From assembly GCF_030376605.1 (NCBI RefSeq), contig NZ_JARRAE010000001.1, positions 372,001 through 436,000 on the forward strand: a DNA stretch of 64,000 bases, given 5' to 3'. The DNA comes from Pseudochrobactrum sp. sp1633 (lineage in GTDB: Bacteria > Pseudomonadota > Alphaproteobacteria > Rhizobiales > Rhizobiaceae). A program made the translations under genes and the position numbers. The number at the start of each line of letters is the position of its first letter. The first letter of the stretch is position 1. Positions 28,272 to 38,254 of the stretch are shown one piece after another. The notes beneath the pieces are model-generated. The model was not told where the DNA came from and ran no database searches. It was given only the letters and a program-made list of their open reading frames with translations.

Positions 28272-29111
28272 ATGAAATCAATGGGTAAAATGATCATCGC
28301 GGCATCGGTTCTGGCCGGTGCGACAGCTCTGGTAACGATGCAGGCCAATGCGCAGAGCTGCACACCGAAAAACAGTTTTAAAACTGTTGAAGAAGGTGTG
28401 CTGACCATCGCTGTGACCACTTATGCACCTTATTCCTATCTTTCGCCGGAAGGTGAAGCTAAAGGCGTTGACGGCGACATCGCCAATAAAATCGCCGAGA
28501 TGGAATGCCTGAAGGTTAAAGCTGTTGCCGTGGATACTGCTGCGGGTATTCAATATGTGCTGTCTGGCAAAGCCGATATTACCACCGGTGACTGGTACCG
28601 CACGGCTGAACGCGCCAAGGTGATGAACCTGTCCTGGCCGCTCTATAATGACCAGATGGGTATTTATACCAAGGAAGGTTTTGAAGAGGTCAAGGATATT
28701 GAGGGCAAAAGCGTTGGTACAGTGCAAGGCTATCTCTGGGTTGCTGACCTGAAGAAACTGCTCGGCAGCAATCTCAAGCTTTATCCGAATTCCGTGAGCA
28801 TGCAGCAGGATCTGGCAGCCGGTCGTATTGCTGTGGGTATTGACGGTTTCTCAACCGGTGTTGTCGCTAAGAAGGCCGGAGCTATGCCGGATATTGAAGT
28901 GAAAGTTGCCAAGAGCGATGATCGTGTGAAAGCGACGACTGAGGCCGGACAGGGCAGTTTCCCTTACTCCAAGAAAAACCCTGAACTTGGCGCCGCACTT
29001 GATGCAGATATCAAAGTGCTGCATGAGGATGGTACAATCAAGGCTATTCTGACTGCCAATGGCATGGAAGCTTCAGCCGGTGATGTCGGTGAGCCACGTC
29101 TGATTGACTAA
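28272..29111 (+). CDS. Amino-acid ABC transporter substrate-binding protein (SBP family 3), 279 aa
   Basis: Signal peptide MKSMGKMIIAASVLAGATA with cleavage after ANA near residue 28. The mature protein is a family-3 solute-binding protein: LTIAVTTYAPYSYLSPEGEAKGVDGDIANKIAEMEC is the first lobe signature. It captures a polar amino acid or related cationic compound in the periplasm and delivers it to the two permeases upstream. AAGGGG precedes the ATG. Ligand not predictable from the sequence. Confidence 0.93.
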   Translation: MKSMGKMIIAASVLAGATALVTMQANAQSCTPKNSFKTVEEGVLTIAVTTYAPYSYLSPEGEAKGVDGDIANKIAEMECLKVKAVAVDTAAGIQYVLSGKADITTGDWYRTAERAKVMNLSWPLYNDQMGIYTKEGFEEVKDIEGKSVGTVQGYLWVADLKKLLGSNLKLYPNSVSMQQDLAAGRIAVGIDGFSTGVVAKKAGAMPDIEVKVAKSDDRVKATTEAGQGSFPYSKKNPELGAALDADIKVLHEDGTIKAILTANGMEASAGDVGEPRLID

Positions 29112-29120
29112 AATAATGTT

Positions 29121-29154
29121 GAGACCGGATGATCGAAAGTCCGGTCTCTCTTTT
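29121..29154 (+). terminator. Intrinsic terminator of the amino-acid ABC operon
   Basis: 9-bp stem GAGACCGGA/TCCGGTCTC with a 10-nt loop, followed by TCTTTTG. It separates the operon from the aldo/keto reductase gene. Confidence 0.85.
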
Positions 29155-29169
29155 GCAGAAAGTAAGCTC

Positions 29170-30306
29170 ATGGCGCTGGATCATTATTATACGCTCGGTC
29201 GTTCAGGTCTGCGGGTCAGTCGGATGGCACTCGGCACTATGACTTTCGGCAATGCAGCTATTCGCGGTATCAGCGGCAGCTGGGGCAGCGCCGATGAAAC
29301 ATCCCGCGCGATATTTGACCATTATACGGATACGGGCGGTAATTTTATTGATACAGCCAATTCCTATGGTGCGGGTGCCAGTGAAAGCCTGATCGGGCAG
29401 TTTATGCGTGAGAAAGGCAATCGCGAGCGGCTGGTGCTGGCAACGAAATACAGTAATAGTCTTGAGCCAGGTAATCCCAATGCAGGCGGCAACAGCCGCA
29501 AAGCCATGATGCGGGCGGTTGAGGATTCTCTGCGCCGTCTGGGTACGGATTATATCGATCTTTATATGGTGCATACATGGGATCGCATAACGCCTGCGGA
29601 AGAGGTGGTGCGCACGCTGGATGATCTGGTACGAACGGGAAAAATCCGTTACGGCGGGCTGTCTGATGTGCCTGCATGGTATGCGGCGCGGGCGCAGACA
29701 TGGGCGGAATGTCATGCACTGACACCGCTGATCAGTCTGCAACTGCCATATTCGCTTACTGAACGGAATATTGAGCAGGAATTTGTGCCGCTGGCGCAGA
29801 ATATGGGGTTAGGCATTACTGTCTGGAGCCCGCTGTCTATGGGGCTACTTTCGGGTAAATACCGCGTTGAGGGTGATCGCTGGGCTGGGAAAGGTCGCCT
29901 GACTACGGATGCTTCCGGCAAAGGTATGGGGCTGTTTACTCCACGCAATCACGCCATTCTCTCGGCCTTGCAGGATGTGGCAGCAGAGCTTGAGCGTCCG
30001 ATGGCGCAAGTGGCTTTGAGCTGGGTGCTGAACCGGCCTTCTATCGCGGCGCTGATTATCGGCGCGAGTAAGCTCTCGCAGTTGCAGGATAATATTGCGG
30101 CTTTTGAGTTGCATCTGCCAGCGGAACTGAGCGCAAAGCTGGATGCCGCAAGTGCTCTGCCTTCACCGCAACCTTATGCTTTGTTTGATGCGGATTATCA
30201 GGCAGGGGTATTGAATACCGGTGCGTCGGTTGGTGATAAGCCTGCCTCTTACGCGCCGCCACAATGGATGCCGAAGGTGGATGATTTCACCTATGGCAAA
30301 GGCTGA
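29170..30306 (+). CDS. Aldo/keto reductase, 378 aa
   Basis: AKR TIM barrel. YTLGRSGLRVSRMALGTMTFG is the first strand; catalytic residues are Asp and Tyr in FIDTANSYGAGASE, Lys in LATKYS and His in YMVHTWD. GLSDVPAW and the later IIGASKLSQLQDNI bind NADP(H). It reduces aldehydes or ketones; substrate unknown. Start chosen at 29170 because the region before it is the terminator of the preceding operon; the frame is open to 29104. Confidence 0.92.
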   Translation: MALDHYYTLGRSGLRVSRMALGTMTFGNAAIRGISGSWGSADETSRAIFDHYTDTGGNFIDTANSYGAGASESLIGQFMREKGNRERLVLATKYSNSLEPGNPNAGGNSRKAMMRAVEDSLRRLGTDYIDLYMVHTWDRITPAEEVVRTLDDLVRTGKIRYGGLSDVPAWYAARAQTWAECHALTPLISLQLPYSLTERNIEQEFVPLAQNMGLGITVWSPLSMGLLSGKYRVEGDRWAGKGRLTTDASGKGMGLFTPRNHAILSALQDVAAELERPMAQVALSWVLNRPSIAALIIGASKLSQLQDNIAAFELHLPAELSAKLDAASALPSPQPYALFDADYQAGVLNTGASVGDKPASYAPPQWMPKVDDFTYGKG

Positions 30307-30322
30307 TTTTTATTATTATGAG

Positions 30323-30347
30323 AGCGGTATATACTACCGCTTTTTTT
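30323..30347 (+). terminator. Intrinsic terminator of the aldo/keto reductase gene
   Basis: 7-bp stem AGCGGTA/TACCGCT with 5-nt loop, then a run of T. Confidence 0.87.
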
Positions 30348-30598
30348 AAATTTATAGTTTAAGAAATTAAAATAAAATCATGAATTATCATAATTAATGA
30401 TGTTTCATTTGCTTGGCGCGATACGCAAAATAATAGCGTTTTATATATGAGATTTTTATATCTCTCCTCATTTCCCTCTCTCGAACCACTATGCACTTTG
30501 GCGCCATAGTTCCGCCTGATTTCAGCATGTCGCGATGCGCGGTTTTGCTGGAGGTGGCTCTTGCACATATGCGGGGCTGAATTTCAGGAGTTCGAAAA
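30348..30598 (+). promoter_or_regulatory. Upstream region of the kdp operon
   Basis: A very AT-rich spacer that must contain the kdp promoter. It holds a 13-bp palindrome AATTAT-C-ATAATT (30383-30395) and a second inverted repeat GAGAT/ATCTC near 30450-30465. KdpE should bind here, but I cannot say which sequence is its site. Confidence 0.45.
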
Positions 30599-30679
30599 AT
30601 GGATGTCATCATGATTGCTATAGGCGCCGGATTTATCGGCCTGTCCTATTTCTACGCCCTTGTTTGTGACCGGCTGTGA
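30599..30679 (+). CDS. 26-aa membrane peptide at the head of the kdp operon
   Basis: Reads MDVIMIAIGAGFIGLSYFYA and ends ALVCDRL: one hydrophobic helix and a short charged tail. AGGAG lies 9 bases before the ATG. It ends 9 bp before kdpF. I recall similar tiny ORFs ending in CDRL just before kdpF in many bacteria, so it is likely real. It may be a KdpFABC-associated peptide; function unknown. Confidence 0.7.
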   Translation: MDVIMIAIGAGFIGLSYFYALVCDRL

Positions 30680-30688
30680 GGGTGCGTC

Positions 30689-30778
30689 ATGTGGTTTGAT
30701 TATGTTCTCGGCGGCTCGGTAGCCGCATTGCTCAGCCTCTATCTGCTTTATGCACTGGCCAGACCTGAGCGCTTCTAA
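30689..30778 (+). CDS. kdpF: K+-transporting ATPase subunit KdpF, 29 aa
   Basis: [20 protein letters not shown] followed by YALARPERF: a single membrane helix with the conserved ARPERF-type end of KdpF, the small lipid-like stabiliser of the KdpABC complex. Position immediately upstream of kdpA supports it. Confidence 0.9.
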   Translation: MWFDYVLGGSVAALLSLYLLYALARPERF

Positions 30779-30806
30779 CACTTTGTTTTGTCGCATTGTC
30801 CTACGC

Positions 30807-30840
30807 AAAACCGTTTCACACTTTTGCTGGAAATGCTTTA
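30807..30840. repeat. Short interspersed repeat, copy 2, between kdpF and kdpA
   Basis: 34 bp with AAAACCG at the left end, CACTTTTGCTGG in the middle and TGCTTTA at the right; matches copy 1 at 24737-24769. It fills the kdpF-kdpA gap and ends 21 bp before the kdpA ATG. Confidence 0.65.
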
Positions 30841-30861
30841 AAAGACAGAAAGTATCTTCCA

Positions 30862-32559
30862 ATGACTTTCAACGGAATATTGCAGATTGCGATCCTGTTC
30901 GGGCTCACAATTCTGCTGGTTAAACCGGTCGGCGGGTATCTGACCCGCGTGTTCACCGGTGAACGGACTTTGCTCTCGCCGGTTATCGCACCGGTTGAGC
31001 GCGGCCTCTACAGGCTTGCGGGTACCCACGAAAAAGAAGAACAACACTGGACAGTTTATGCGGCTTCGCTGCTAATGTTCAGCATTGCCGGTTTTGTGGC
31101 ACTTTATCTGTTGCAGCGCCTGCAGGGCGCATTGCCCTATAATCCTGCGGGTATGCAGGCTGTGGAGCCGACATCTGCCTTCAATACGGCTGTCAGCTTT
31201 ATGACCAATACCAACTGGCAGGGCTATGCCGGTGAAAGCACGATGAGCTATTTCACCCAGATGGCCGGTATCACTGTGCAGAACTTTGTTTCTGCTGCGG
31301 TGGGGATTGCCGGTGCTATGGCGATTACCCGAGGTTTCTCCCGGTCTTCAAGCAATACAATCGGCAATTTCTGGGTCGATCTGACCCGTGCCACGCTCTA
31401 TGTGCTGTTGCCGATCTGCATTGTCGGCACGCTTGTGCTGGTTTGGCAGGGTGTACCGCAGAACCTGAGCGATTATACGATTGCGACCACGCTTGAAGGC
31501 GCACAGCAGACCATTGCGCAGGGGCCTGTGGCCTCGCAGATGATTATCAAACATCTGGGTACCAATGGCGGCGGTTTCTTCAATGCCAACTCTGCGCATC
31601 CGTTTGAAAACCCGACTGCACTGACTAACCTTATCCATCTGCTGTCGATTTTCGTGATTTCTACCGCTATGACCAATGTGTTTGGCCGTATGGTTGGCAA
31701 TCAGCGTCAGGGCTGGATATTGTTTGCGGTCTTTGGCGTTTTGGTAGTTGCAGGTACGACAGTGCTTTACTGGGCGGAAGCCGGTGGTAATCCGCTGATG
31801 CAGGCTCTGGGTGTTGCCGGTGGTAACATGGAGGGCAAGGAAGCGCGCTTTGGTATTGCACTGTCTGCACTGTTCTCTGAAGTGACGACTGCGGCCTCTA
31901 CCGGTGCGGTCAATAATATGCATGACAGCCTGATGCCGCTTGGCGGACTGGTGCCGATGTTCAACATGCAGATCCCTAATCTCGGCGGTATCGGTGCCGG
32001 TATCTATGGCATGTTGCTGTTCTTCATTCTGGCGATCTTTATTGCTGGTTTGATGGTTGGCCGCACACCGGAATATCTGGGCAAGAAAATCGAGGCCAAA
32101 GAGGTCAAGATGAGCCTGCTGGCTACGCTTGGACCTTCACTTGCCATTCTTGGTTTTGCTGCATTAGCTGTGGTTCTGCCGCAGGGATTGTCGAGCATTC
32201 AGGATGCAGGCCCGCATGGCTTCAGCGAAGTGCTTTATGCTTATTCTTCGGGTGCCAACAATAACGGCAGTGCCTTTGCCGGTCTCAATGCCAATACGCC
32301 TTTCTATAATCTCACCATTGGTTTTGCGATGTTGATGGGGCGTTTCCTGCTGATCGTACCGGTGCTGGCCATTGCCGGTTCTCTGGCAGCCAAAAAGACA
32401 GTTCCGGTTTCCGCAGGCACATTGCCGACTACGGGTCCGCTGTTTGTCGGTCTGGTTGTTGGTGTGACGATGATAGTCGGTGGCCTGACCTTCTTCCCCG
32501 CGCTGGCTCTTGGCCCTGTTGTCGAGCATTTCGCAGTGCTCTCTGGTCAGCTCTTTTAA
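30862..32559 (+). CDS. kdpA: K+-transporting ATPase potassium-binding subunit KdpA
   Basis: 565-aa membrane protein related to K+ channels, with ten helices and four selectivity-filter-like regions, e.g. [18 protein letters not shown] and [20 protein letters not shown]. It binds and conducts K+ in the Kdp pump of the inner membrane. Start: the frame is open to a TTG at 30796, but that extension only translates the interspersed repeat; [14 protein letters not shown] at 30862 is the normal N-terminus. Confidence 0.97.
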   Translation: MTFNGILQIAILFGLTILLVKPVGGYLTRVFTGERTLLSPVIAPVERGLYRLAGTHEKEEQHWTVYAASLLMFSIAGFVALYLLQRLQGALPYNPAGMQAVEPTSAFNTAVSFMTNTNWQGYAGESTMSYFTQMAGITVQNFVSAAVGIAGAMAITRGFSRSSSNTIGNFWVDLTRATLYVLLPICIVGTLVLVWQGVPQNLSDYTIATTLEGAQQTIAQGPVASQMIIKHLGTNGGGFFNANSAHPFENPTALTNLIHLLSIFVISTAMTNVFGRMVGNQRQGWILFAVFGVLVVAGTTVLYWAEAGGNPLMQALGVAGGNMEGKEARFGIALSALFSEVTTAASTGAVNNMHDSLMPLGGLVPMFNMQIPNLGGIGAGIYGMLLFFILAIFIAGLMVGRTPEYLGKKIEAKEVKMSLLATLGPSLAILGFAALAVVLPQGLSSIQDAGPHGFSEVLYAYSSGANNNGSAFAGLNANTPFYNLTIGFAMLMGRFLLIVPVLAIAGSLAAKKTVPVSAGTLPTTGPLFVGLVVGVTMIVGGLTFFPALALGPVVEHFAVLSGQLF

Positions 32560-32568
32560 AGGTGAGAC

Positions 32569-32745
32569 ATGGCTAAAAGTTCTTTTCTGATGAGGCAGCT
32601 GTTTCAAAACCGTGCGGCGAAACCGGCGAAAAATATGCTGGTAAGTGACGCGAAAAAAGAGGGTTGCCCGAAACTGACCAGCCTTGTGCTGATCCTTGTT
32701 CTGGCAATGCTGGGCGGAGTTTTCCTTGTGAAAGCACTGGTTTGA
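32569..32745 (+). CDS. 58-aa basic single-helix membrane protein between kdpA and kdpB
   Basis: Starts MAKSSFLMRQLFQNRAAKPA; the first 35 residues are basic, then LTSLVLILVLAMLGGVFLV forms one membrane helix. AAAGGTGAG lies 4 bases before the ATG, 9 bp after the kdpA stop, so it appears coupled. No kdp protein of this kind is known to me; it might be an accessory subunit, by analogy with KdpF. By the positive-inside rule the basic part should be cytoplasmic. Confidence 0.72.
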   Translation: MAKSSFLMRQLFQNRAAKPAKNMLVSDAKKEGCPKLTSLVLILVLAMLGGVFLVKALV

Positions 32746-32840
32746 AACTTAAGTCTGAACATTAATTTATCACCCTATATTATTGTAAATACTATGTGGT
32801 TTATAAATATTCCGCATAAGATTTAAGACGGAGTGCTCTC

Positions 32841-34901
32841 ATGAGCCAGTCAAAATCTACGAGCATTCTCGATGCCCGTATCCTGCTGCCCGCCATCGGC
32901 GGTGCATTTCGAAAACTTGATCCGCGAAGCCTTGCCAAAAATCCGGTGATGTTTGTCGTTGCTGTTGTAACCATGCTGACCACGGTGCTTTTTCTCCGCG
33001 ATCTGGCAGGCGGCGGATCTGATCTGGGCTTTTCTTTCCAGATCATTCTGTGGCTGTGGTTTACCATTCTGTTTGCCAATTTTGCGGAAGCGGTGGCTGA
33101 AGGGCGCGGTAAAGCGCAGGCGGAATCCCTGCGCCGCACCCGCACCGAAACGGAAGCCAAGCTGCTCAGCGGTGACAGTAAAACCAATTACACCATCGTT
33201 GCAGGCAATAGCCTCAAAGTTGGTGATGTGGTTCTGGTAGAAGCCGGAGATATCATCCCTTCCGATGGTGAAGTGATTGAAGGTGTGGCCTCGGTCAATG
33301 AAGCGGCGATCACCGGTGAATCGGCTCCGGTTATCCGCGAGTCCGGTGGTGATCGCTCTGCGGTGACCGGTGGCACGCAGGTGCTGTCCGACTGGATACG
33401 CGTGCGTATTACTGCGGCTGCCGGTTCCACCTTTATTGACCGCATGATCTCACTGGTGGAAGGCGCAGAACGCCAAAAGACACCAAACGAAATTGCACTG
33501 AATATTCTGCTCGCCGGGATGACGCTGATCTTCGTGCTCGCTGTTGTGACAATTCCGAGCTTTGCCACTTATGCAGGTGGTTCCGTGCCGGTGATTGTGC
33601 TGGTGGCCTTGTTCGTTACGCTGATCCCGACCACGATCGGCGCACTGCTCTCAGCCATTGGTATTGCCGGTATGGATCGTCTGGTTCGTTTCAACGTGCT
33701 GGCTATGTCCGGCCGTGCGGTGGAAGCTGCCGGTGACGTGGATACGCTGCTGCTCGATAAAACCGGCACCATTACGCTCGGTAATCGTCAGGCGACTGAG
33801 TTCAAGCCTGTGAAAGGTGTGAGTGAGCAGCAACTGGCCGATGCCGCGCAGCTCGCCTCATTGGCTGATGAAACACCGGAAGGTCGTTCCATCGTTGTGC
33901 TGGCTAAGGAGAAATATGGCATCCGTGCCCGTGATATGGCCGATTTGCATGCGGTATTTGTGCCCTTTACTGCGCAAAGCCGGATGAGCGGTGTGGATGT
34001 GGATGGCAGCTCTATCCGCAAAGGTGCCGTGGATGCCGTGCTGAAATATGTGCAGTCACAGCATGCTCAGGCATCAGGCGCGGCGGGTACAGAAGAAATA
34101 CAGGGTATTGCCGCATCAATCGCCAAGGCAGGCGGCACACCGCTGGCTGTGGTGAAAGACGGCAAGCTGATGGGCATTGTCGCGCTGAAAGATATTGTCA
34201 AAGGCGGCATCCGTGAGCGTTTTGCTGAACTGCGCCGCATGGGTATCCGCACAGTGATGATTACTGGTGATAATCCGATGACTGCTGCCGCGATTGCTGC
34301 GGAAGCCGGTGTGGATGATTTTCTGGCGCAGGCAACACCGGAGAACAAGCTGTCGCTGATCCGCGAAGAGCAGGCCAAGGGCAAGCTGGTGGCAATGTGC
34401 GGAGACGGTACTAACGATGCTCCGGCACTGGCGCAGGCCGATGTGGGCGTGGCGATGAATACCGGTACGGTGGCTGCGCGTGAAGCGGGCAATATGGTCG
34501 ATCTTGATAGTGATCCGACCAAGCTGATCGAGATTGTGGAAATCGGCAAGCAATTGCTGATGACACGCGGTGCGCTGACAACCTTCTCGATTGCCAATGA
34601 TATTGCCAAATATTTCGCGATTATTCCGGCAATGTTCCTCGCTTTCTATCCGCAGCTTGGTGTGCTGAATATTATGGGGCTGCATAGTCCGCAGAGCGCC
34701 ATTCTCTCGGCAATCATCTTCAATGCCCTGATTATTGTGGCGCTGATCCCGTTGTCGCTGCGCGGTGTGAAATATCGTGCCGTCGGTGCCGGTGCGCTGC
34801 TGAGCCGTAATCTGATGATCTATGGTCTTGGCGGGATTATCGTGCCTTTCGTTGCCATTAAGCTGATTGATATGGCGATTGCTGCTCTGGGTCTGGTGTA
34901 A
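32841..34901 (+). CDS. kdpB: K+-transporting ATPase ATP-binding subunit KdpB
   Basis: 686-aa P-type ATPase. Phosphorylation motif DKTGT in [17 protein letters not shown] in the actuator domain ([10 protein letters not shown]), hinge [21 protein letters not shown]. Seven membrane helices as in class IA. It hydrolyses ATP to drive K+ through KdpA. AGACGGAG precedes the ATG. The 95-bp spacer before it is AT-rich and could hold an internal promoter. Confidence 0.98.
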   Translation: MSQSKSTSILDARILLPAIGGAFRKLDPRSLAKNPVMFVVAVVTMLTTVLFLRDLAGGGSDLGFSFQIILWLWFTILFANFAEAVAEGRGKAQAESLRRTRTETEAKLLSGDSKTNYTIVAGNSLKVGDVVLVEAGDIIPSDGEVIEGVASVNEAAITGESAPVIRESGGDRSAVTGGTQVLSDWIRVRITAAAGSTFIDRMISLVEGAERQKTPNEIALNILLAGMTLIFVLAVVTIPSFATYAGGSVPVIVLVALFVTLIPTTIGALLSAIGIAGMDRLVRFNVLAMSGRAVEAAGDVDTLLLDKTGTITLGNRQATEFKPVKGVSEQQLADAAQLASLADETPEGRSIVVLAKEKYGIRARDMADLHAVFVPFTAQSRMSGVDVDGSSIRKGAVDAVLKYVQSQHAQASGAAGTEEIQGIAASIAKAGGTPLAVVKDGKLMGIVALKDIVKGGIRERFAELRRMGIRTVMITGDNPMTAAAIAAEAGVDDFLAQATPENKLSLIREEQAKGKLVAMCGDGTNDAPALAQADVGVAMNTGTVAAREAGNMVDLDSDPTKLIEIVEIGKQLLMTRGALTTFSIANDIAKYFAIIPAMFLAFYPQLGVLNIMGLHSPQSAILSAIIFNALIIVALIPLSLRGVKYRAVGAGALLSRNLMIYGLGGIIVPFVAIKLIDMAIAALGLV

Positions 34902-34912
34902 GGAATAAACGC

Positions 34913-35476
34913 ATGTTGAAACAATTACGTCCTGCTGTGGTGATGATTGTCAGTCTGACAGTAATCACCGGTATTGCTTATCCACTGGCTATGACCAGCG
35001 TGGCGCAGACCCTGTTTCCCTCTCAGGCTAATGGCAGTTTGATTGTGAAGGAGAATAAGGTGATCGGCTCATCACTGATCGGCCAGCAATTCACTTCTGA
35101 GCGTTATTTTCATGGTCGGCCGAGTGCTGCGGGGGATGGTTATAATGCTGCATCCTCCGGCGGCTCCAATCTGGCGCCAAGCAGTGCGGCATTGCTGGAG
35201 CGGGTGAAAGCCGATGTGGCAAAGCTGCAAGCGGAAAACCCCGGCCAGTCGTTGCCGGTTGATCTGGTCACCGCATCCGGCAGCGGGCTTGATCCGCATC
35301 TGACGCCGGAAGCAGCCTTGTTCCAGATCCCGCGCATTGCCAAAGCGCGCAGCATGGATGAGGCACGGCTGAAAACACTGGTCGAGGCGCATATTGAGGA
35401 AAGAATGCTGGGGCTGATCGGTGAGCCGGTGGTGAATGTACTTGCGCTTAATCTCGCGCTGGATCAGGTTAAGTGA
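34913..35476 (+). CDS. kdpC: K+-transporting ATPase subunit KdpC
   Basis: 187 aa. One N-terminal membrane helix (about residues 8-28, [20 protein letters not shown]) and a periplasmic domain with [27 protein letters not shown], typical of KdpC, which raises ATP affinity of the complex. It starts 11 bp after kdpB. Confidence 0.97.
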   Translation: MLKQLRPAVVMIVSLTVITGIAYPLAMTSVAQTLFPSQANGSLIVKENKVIGSSLIGQQFTSERYFHGRPSAAGDGYNAASSGGSNLAPSSAALLERVKADVAKLQAENPGQSLPVDLVTASGSGLDPHLTPEAALFQIPRIAKARSMDEARLKTLVEAHIEERMLGLIGEPVVNVLALNLALDQVK

Positions 35477-35503
35477 GCAATATAACAGGCAGGATAGCTC
35501 TGT

Positions 35504-38254
35504 ATGAATGACGACAGTTCGCGCACCGGCGATAACAGACCGTTGCCGGAAGCCTTGCTTGCCAAAGCCGAACAGGAAACACGTGGCCGCCTCAAGATAT
35601 TTCTCGGGGCGGCTCCGGGCGTTGGTAAGACCTATGAAATGCTGATGTCCGGCCGCGCTCTGCTGACAGACGGTGTTGATGTGGTGATCGGTGTGGTGGA
35701 AACCCACGGGCGGCAGGAAACACTGGCGCTGACAGAAGGCTATGAGATTATCCCGCGGGCGCGTATCGACTATAAAGGACACGTGCTTGAGGAGATGGAT
35801 CTGGATGCGGTGCTGGAACGCAAGCCGCAGCTGGTGCTGGTGGATGAGCTTGCCCATAGCAATGCTGCTGGCAGTCGCCATCCCAAGCGCTATCTTGATG
35901 TTGAAGAGCTGCTGGCCAACGGCATTGACGTTTATACCACGCTGAATATTCAGCATGTGGAGAGCCTTAATGATGTTGTGGCGCAGATCACCCGCATCCG
36001 CGTGCGCGAAACCGTGCCGGACAGCATTATCGACCGCGCCGATGATATCGAGATTGTTGATATTACGCCGGAAGACCTGATTAAGCGCCTGAAAGAAGGC
36101 AAGGTCTATCTACCCAAGACTGCGAAACGCGCGACACAGAATTACTTCTCTGCGGGTAATCTCACCGCTTTGCGTGAACTTGCGCTGCGGCGCACGGCGC
36201 AGCGTGTGGACGACCAGCTCCTTAGCCATATGCAGGCCAATGCCATATCGGGGCCGTGGTCGGCAGGCGAGCGTGTGCTGGTTTGTATTGATGAGCAGCC
36301 GCACTGTGCGGCGCTGATCCGCTATGCCCGCAGGCAGGCAGACCGGCTGCGAACACCGTGGACAGCGCTCTATGTGGAGACATCGCGTGCTGCCGCACTC
36401 TCCGAGGAAGAGAAAGATCGTATTGCAGCCACCTCGCGGTTAGCAGAACAACTGGGCGGTGAAATCATCACGCTGACCGGTCATGATGTGGCGCAGGATA
36501 TTATAAACTACGCGCTGACTCATAATTTCAGTCATATCGTTATCGGCAAGCCGAATAAATCCCGTCTGCGGGAGATTTTTGAAGGTTCGGTCTCTCATGA
36601 CCTGATCCGCAAGGCAGGCAATCTCAGCATTCACATCATTTCCGGTGCGCAGCAAGTTGTGCCGCCCGTGCGGCAGGTGGCTGTGGCACAGGATAAGGCA
36701 TTTTCGCTGCGGCCTTATTTGCTCAGTCTCGGCTATATTGTGATCGCGCTGGTTGCCGGTACATTGCTTGATCATGTGCTGGACGTGCGTAATATCGCGC
36801 TGGTGTTTCTGATGGCGGTGCTGGCGACAGCTGTGGCTTCAGGTCTGCGGCCTGCCTTATTTGCTTCGCTGGTTAGTGCATTCGCTTTCAATTTCTTCTT
36901 CTTGCCGCCGCTCTATACGTTGCACATTGCAGGGCCGGAGAGCGTGATTGCTCTGGCGTTTTTCATCTGTGTGGCGCTGGTCGCCAGCAATCTGACTGCG
37001 CGGGTACAACGTCAGGCTCTGGCGGCACGCAACCGCGCCAGAACCACGGAAGGGCTCTATCAGTTCAGCAAAAAGCTGGCTGGTGCCGGAACTCTGGAGG
37101 ATGTGCTCTGGGCAACGGTTTATCAGATCGCGGCCATGCTCAAAGTGCGCGTGGTTGTGCTGTTGCCGGATGAAGGCGTGGCCAATACCAGTATTTCCGT
37201 GCGTGCCGGTTATCCGCCAGATGACACACTGGTCGATGCGGATATTGCCGCTGCACGCTGGGCATGGGAGCACGACCGCCCCGCAGGACGCGGCGCGGAC
37301 ACGTTGCCGGGTGCCAAGCGGCTTTATATGCCTCTACGCACCGGTGGCAATACAATCGGCGTTGTAGGGCTGGATGATGACCGCCAAGGGCCGCTTCTGA
37401 CGCCGGAGCAGCAAAGACTGTTCGATGCGCTGGCAGAGCAGGCAGCGTTGGCGATTGCCCGTATTCAGCTGGTGGATGATCTGGATCGCGCCCAGCTTGC
37501 TGTTGAGGCTGATCGTTTGCGCTCGGCCTTGTTGACCTCTATCTCTCATGATCTCAAGACGCCGCTGGCAGCCATTCTCGGTGCTGCCGGTACACTCAAG
37601 GATTATTCCGGCTCATTGCCTGATCAGGATCGCGGGGAGCTTTTGACCACTGTTGTTGATGAGTCTGAGCGCCTCAACCGCTTTATCGCCAATTTGCTGG
37701 ATATGACGCGGATTGAATCCGGTGCCATGCAGCCGAATAAGTCATTGCAATATCTGGGCGATATTGTCGGCAGCGCATTGAAGCGCGCTGCAAAAATCTT
37801 GTCGCATCACCATGTTGAGACGGACATTGCTGCTGATTTGCCGATGCTGAAACTTGATCCGGTGCTGTTTGAGCAGGTCTTGTTCAATCTTCTTGATAAT
37901 GCTGCGAAATATGCGCCGGAAGGCACGCTAATCAAAATTCAGGCAGGCTCCGAGCAGGGCGATGTGGTGCTGCGTATCGTGGATGAGGGCGGGGGTATCC
38001 CTGTTGGCGATGAGAGGCGGGTTTTTGACAGTTTCTACCGTGTGCGCAAGTCCGATCAGGTGCGTGCCGGTACGGGGCTGGGGCTGGCGATCTGTAAAGG
38101 CTTTACAGAAGCAATGGGCGGAACAATTACAGCAGGAAACCGCAGCGACGATTCCGGCCGCAGCGGTGCCGTTTTTACAATCAGATTACCGTTGAACACT
38201 TGTGCCGAGGCTATGAGTGACATTGGCAGTACAGAAGAAAGATCATTTTCCTGA
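35504..38254 (+). CDS. kdpD: Osmosensitive K+-channel sensor histidine kinase KdpD
   Basis: 916 aa. Order: N-terminal KdpD domain with Walker-A-like GAAPGVGKTYEM (residues about 33-44) and VDELAHSN; a Usp-like domain (about 250-370, ending VIGKPNKSRLREIFEGSVS); four close membrane helices (about 405-505); a GAF-like domain; HisKA with SISHDLKTPLAAILGAAGTL; HATPase_c with NLLDNAAKYAP and GTGLGLAICKG. It senses K+/ionic conditions and phosphorylates KdpE. 27 bp after kdpC. Confidence 0.98.
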   Translation: MNDDSSRTGDNRPLPEALLAKAEQETRGRLKIFLGAAPGVGKTYEMLMSGRALLTDGVDVVIGVVETHGRQETLALTEGYEIIPRARIDYKGHVLEEMDLDAVLERKPQLVLVDELAHSNAAGSRHPKRYLDVEELLANGIDVYTTLNIQHVESLNDVVAQITRIRVRETVPDSIIDRADDIEIVDITPEDLIKRLKEGKVYLPKTAKRATQNYFSAGNLTALRELALRRTAQRVDDQLLSHMQANAISGPWSAGERVLVCIDEQPHCAALIRYARRQADRLRTPWTALYVETSRAAALSEEEKDRIAATSRLAEQLGGEIITLTGHDVAQDIINYALTHNFSHIVIGKPNKSRLREIFEGSVSHDLIRKAGNLSIHIISGAQQVVPPVRQVAVAQDKAFSLRPYLLSLGYIVIALVAGTLLDHVLDVRNIALVFLMAVLATAVASGLRPALFASLVSAFAFNFFFLPPLYTLHIAGPESVIALAFFICVALVASNLTARVQRQALAARNRARTTEGLYQFSKKLAGAGTLEDVLWATVYQIAAMLKVRVVVLLPDEGVANTSISVRAGYPPDDTLVDADIAAARWAWEHDRPAGRGADTLPGAKRLYMPLRTGGNTIGVVGLDDDRQGPLLTPEQQRLFDALAEQAALAIARIQLVDDLDRAQLAVEADRLRSALLTSISHDLKTPLAAILGAAGTLKDYSGSLPDQDRGELLTTVVDESERLNRFIANLLDMTRIESGAMQPNKSLQYLGDIVGSALKRAAKILSHHHVETDIAADLPMLKLDPVLFEQVLFNLLDNAAKYAPEGTLIKIQAGSEQGDVVLRIVDEGGGIPVGDERRVFDSFYRVRKSDQVRAGTGLGLAICKGFTEAMGGTITAGNRSDDSGRSGAVFTIRLPLNTCAEAMSDIGSTEERSFS

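Noticed and set aside
30796-30861. N-terminal extension of KdpA from a TTG
   Set aside because: It translates the interspersed repeat; KdpA normally starts at the ATG 30862.
34067-34685. Two long open frames antisense to kdpB (34067-34609, 34116-34685)
   Set aside because: Shadows of kdpB codon use; no ribosome site.
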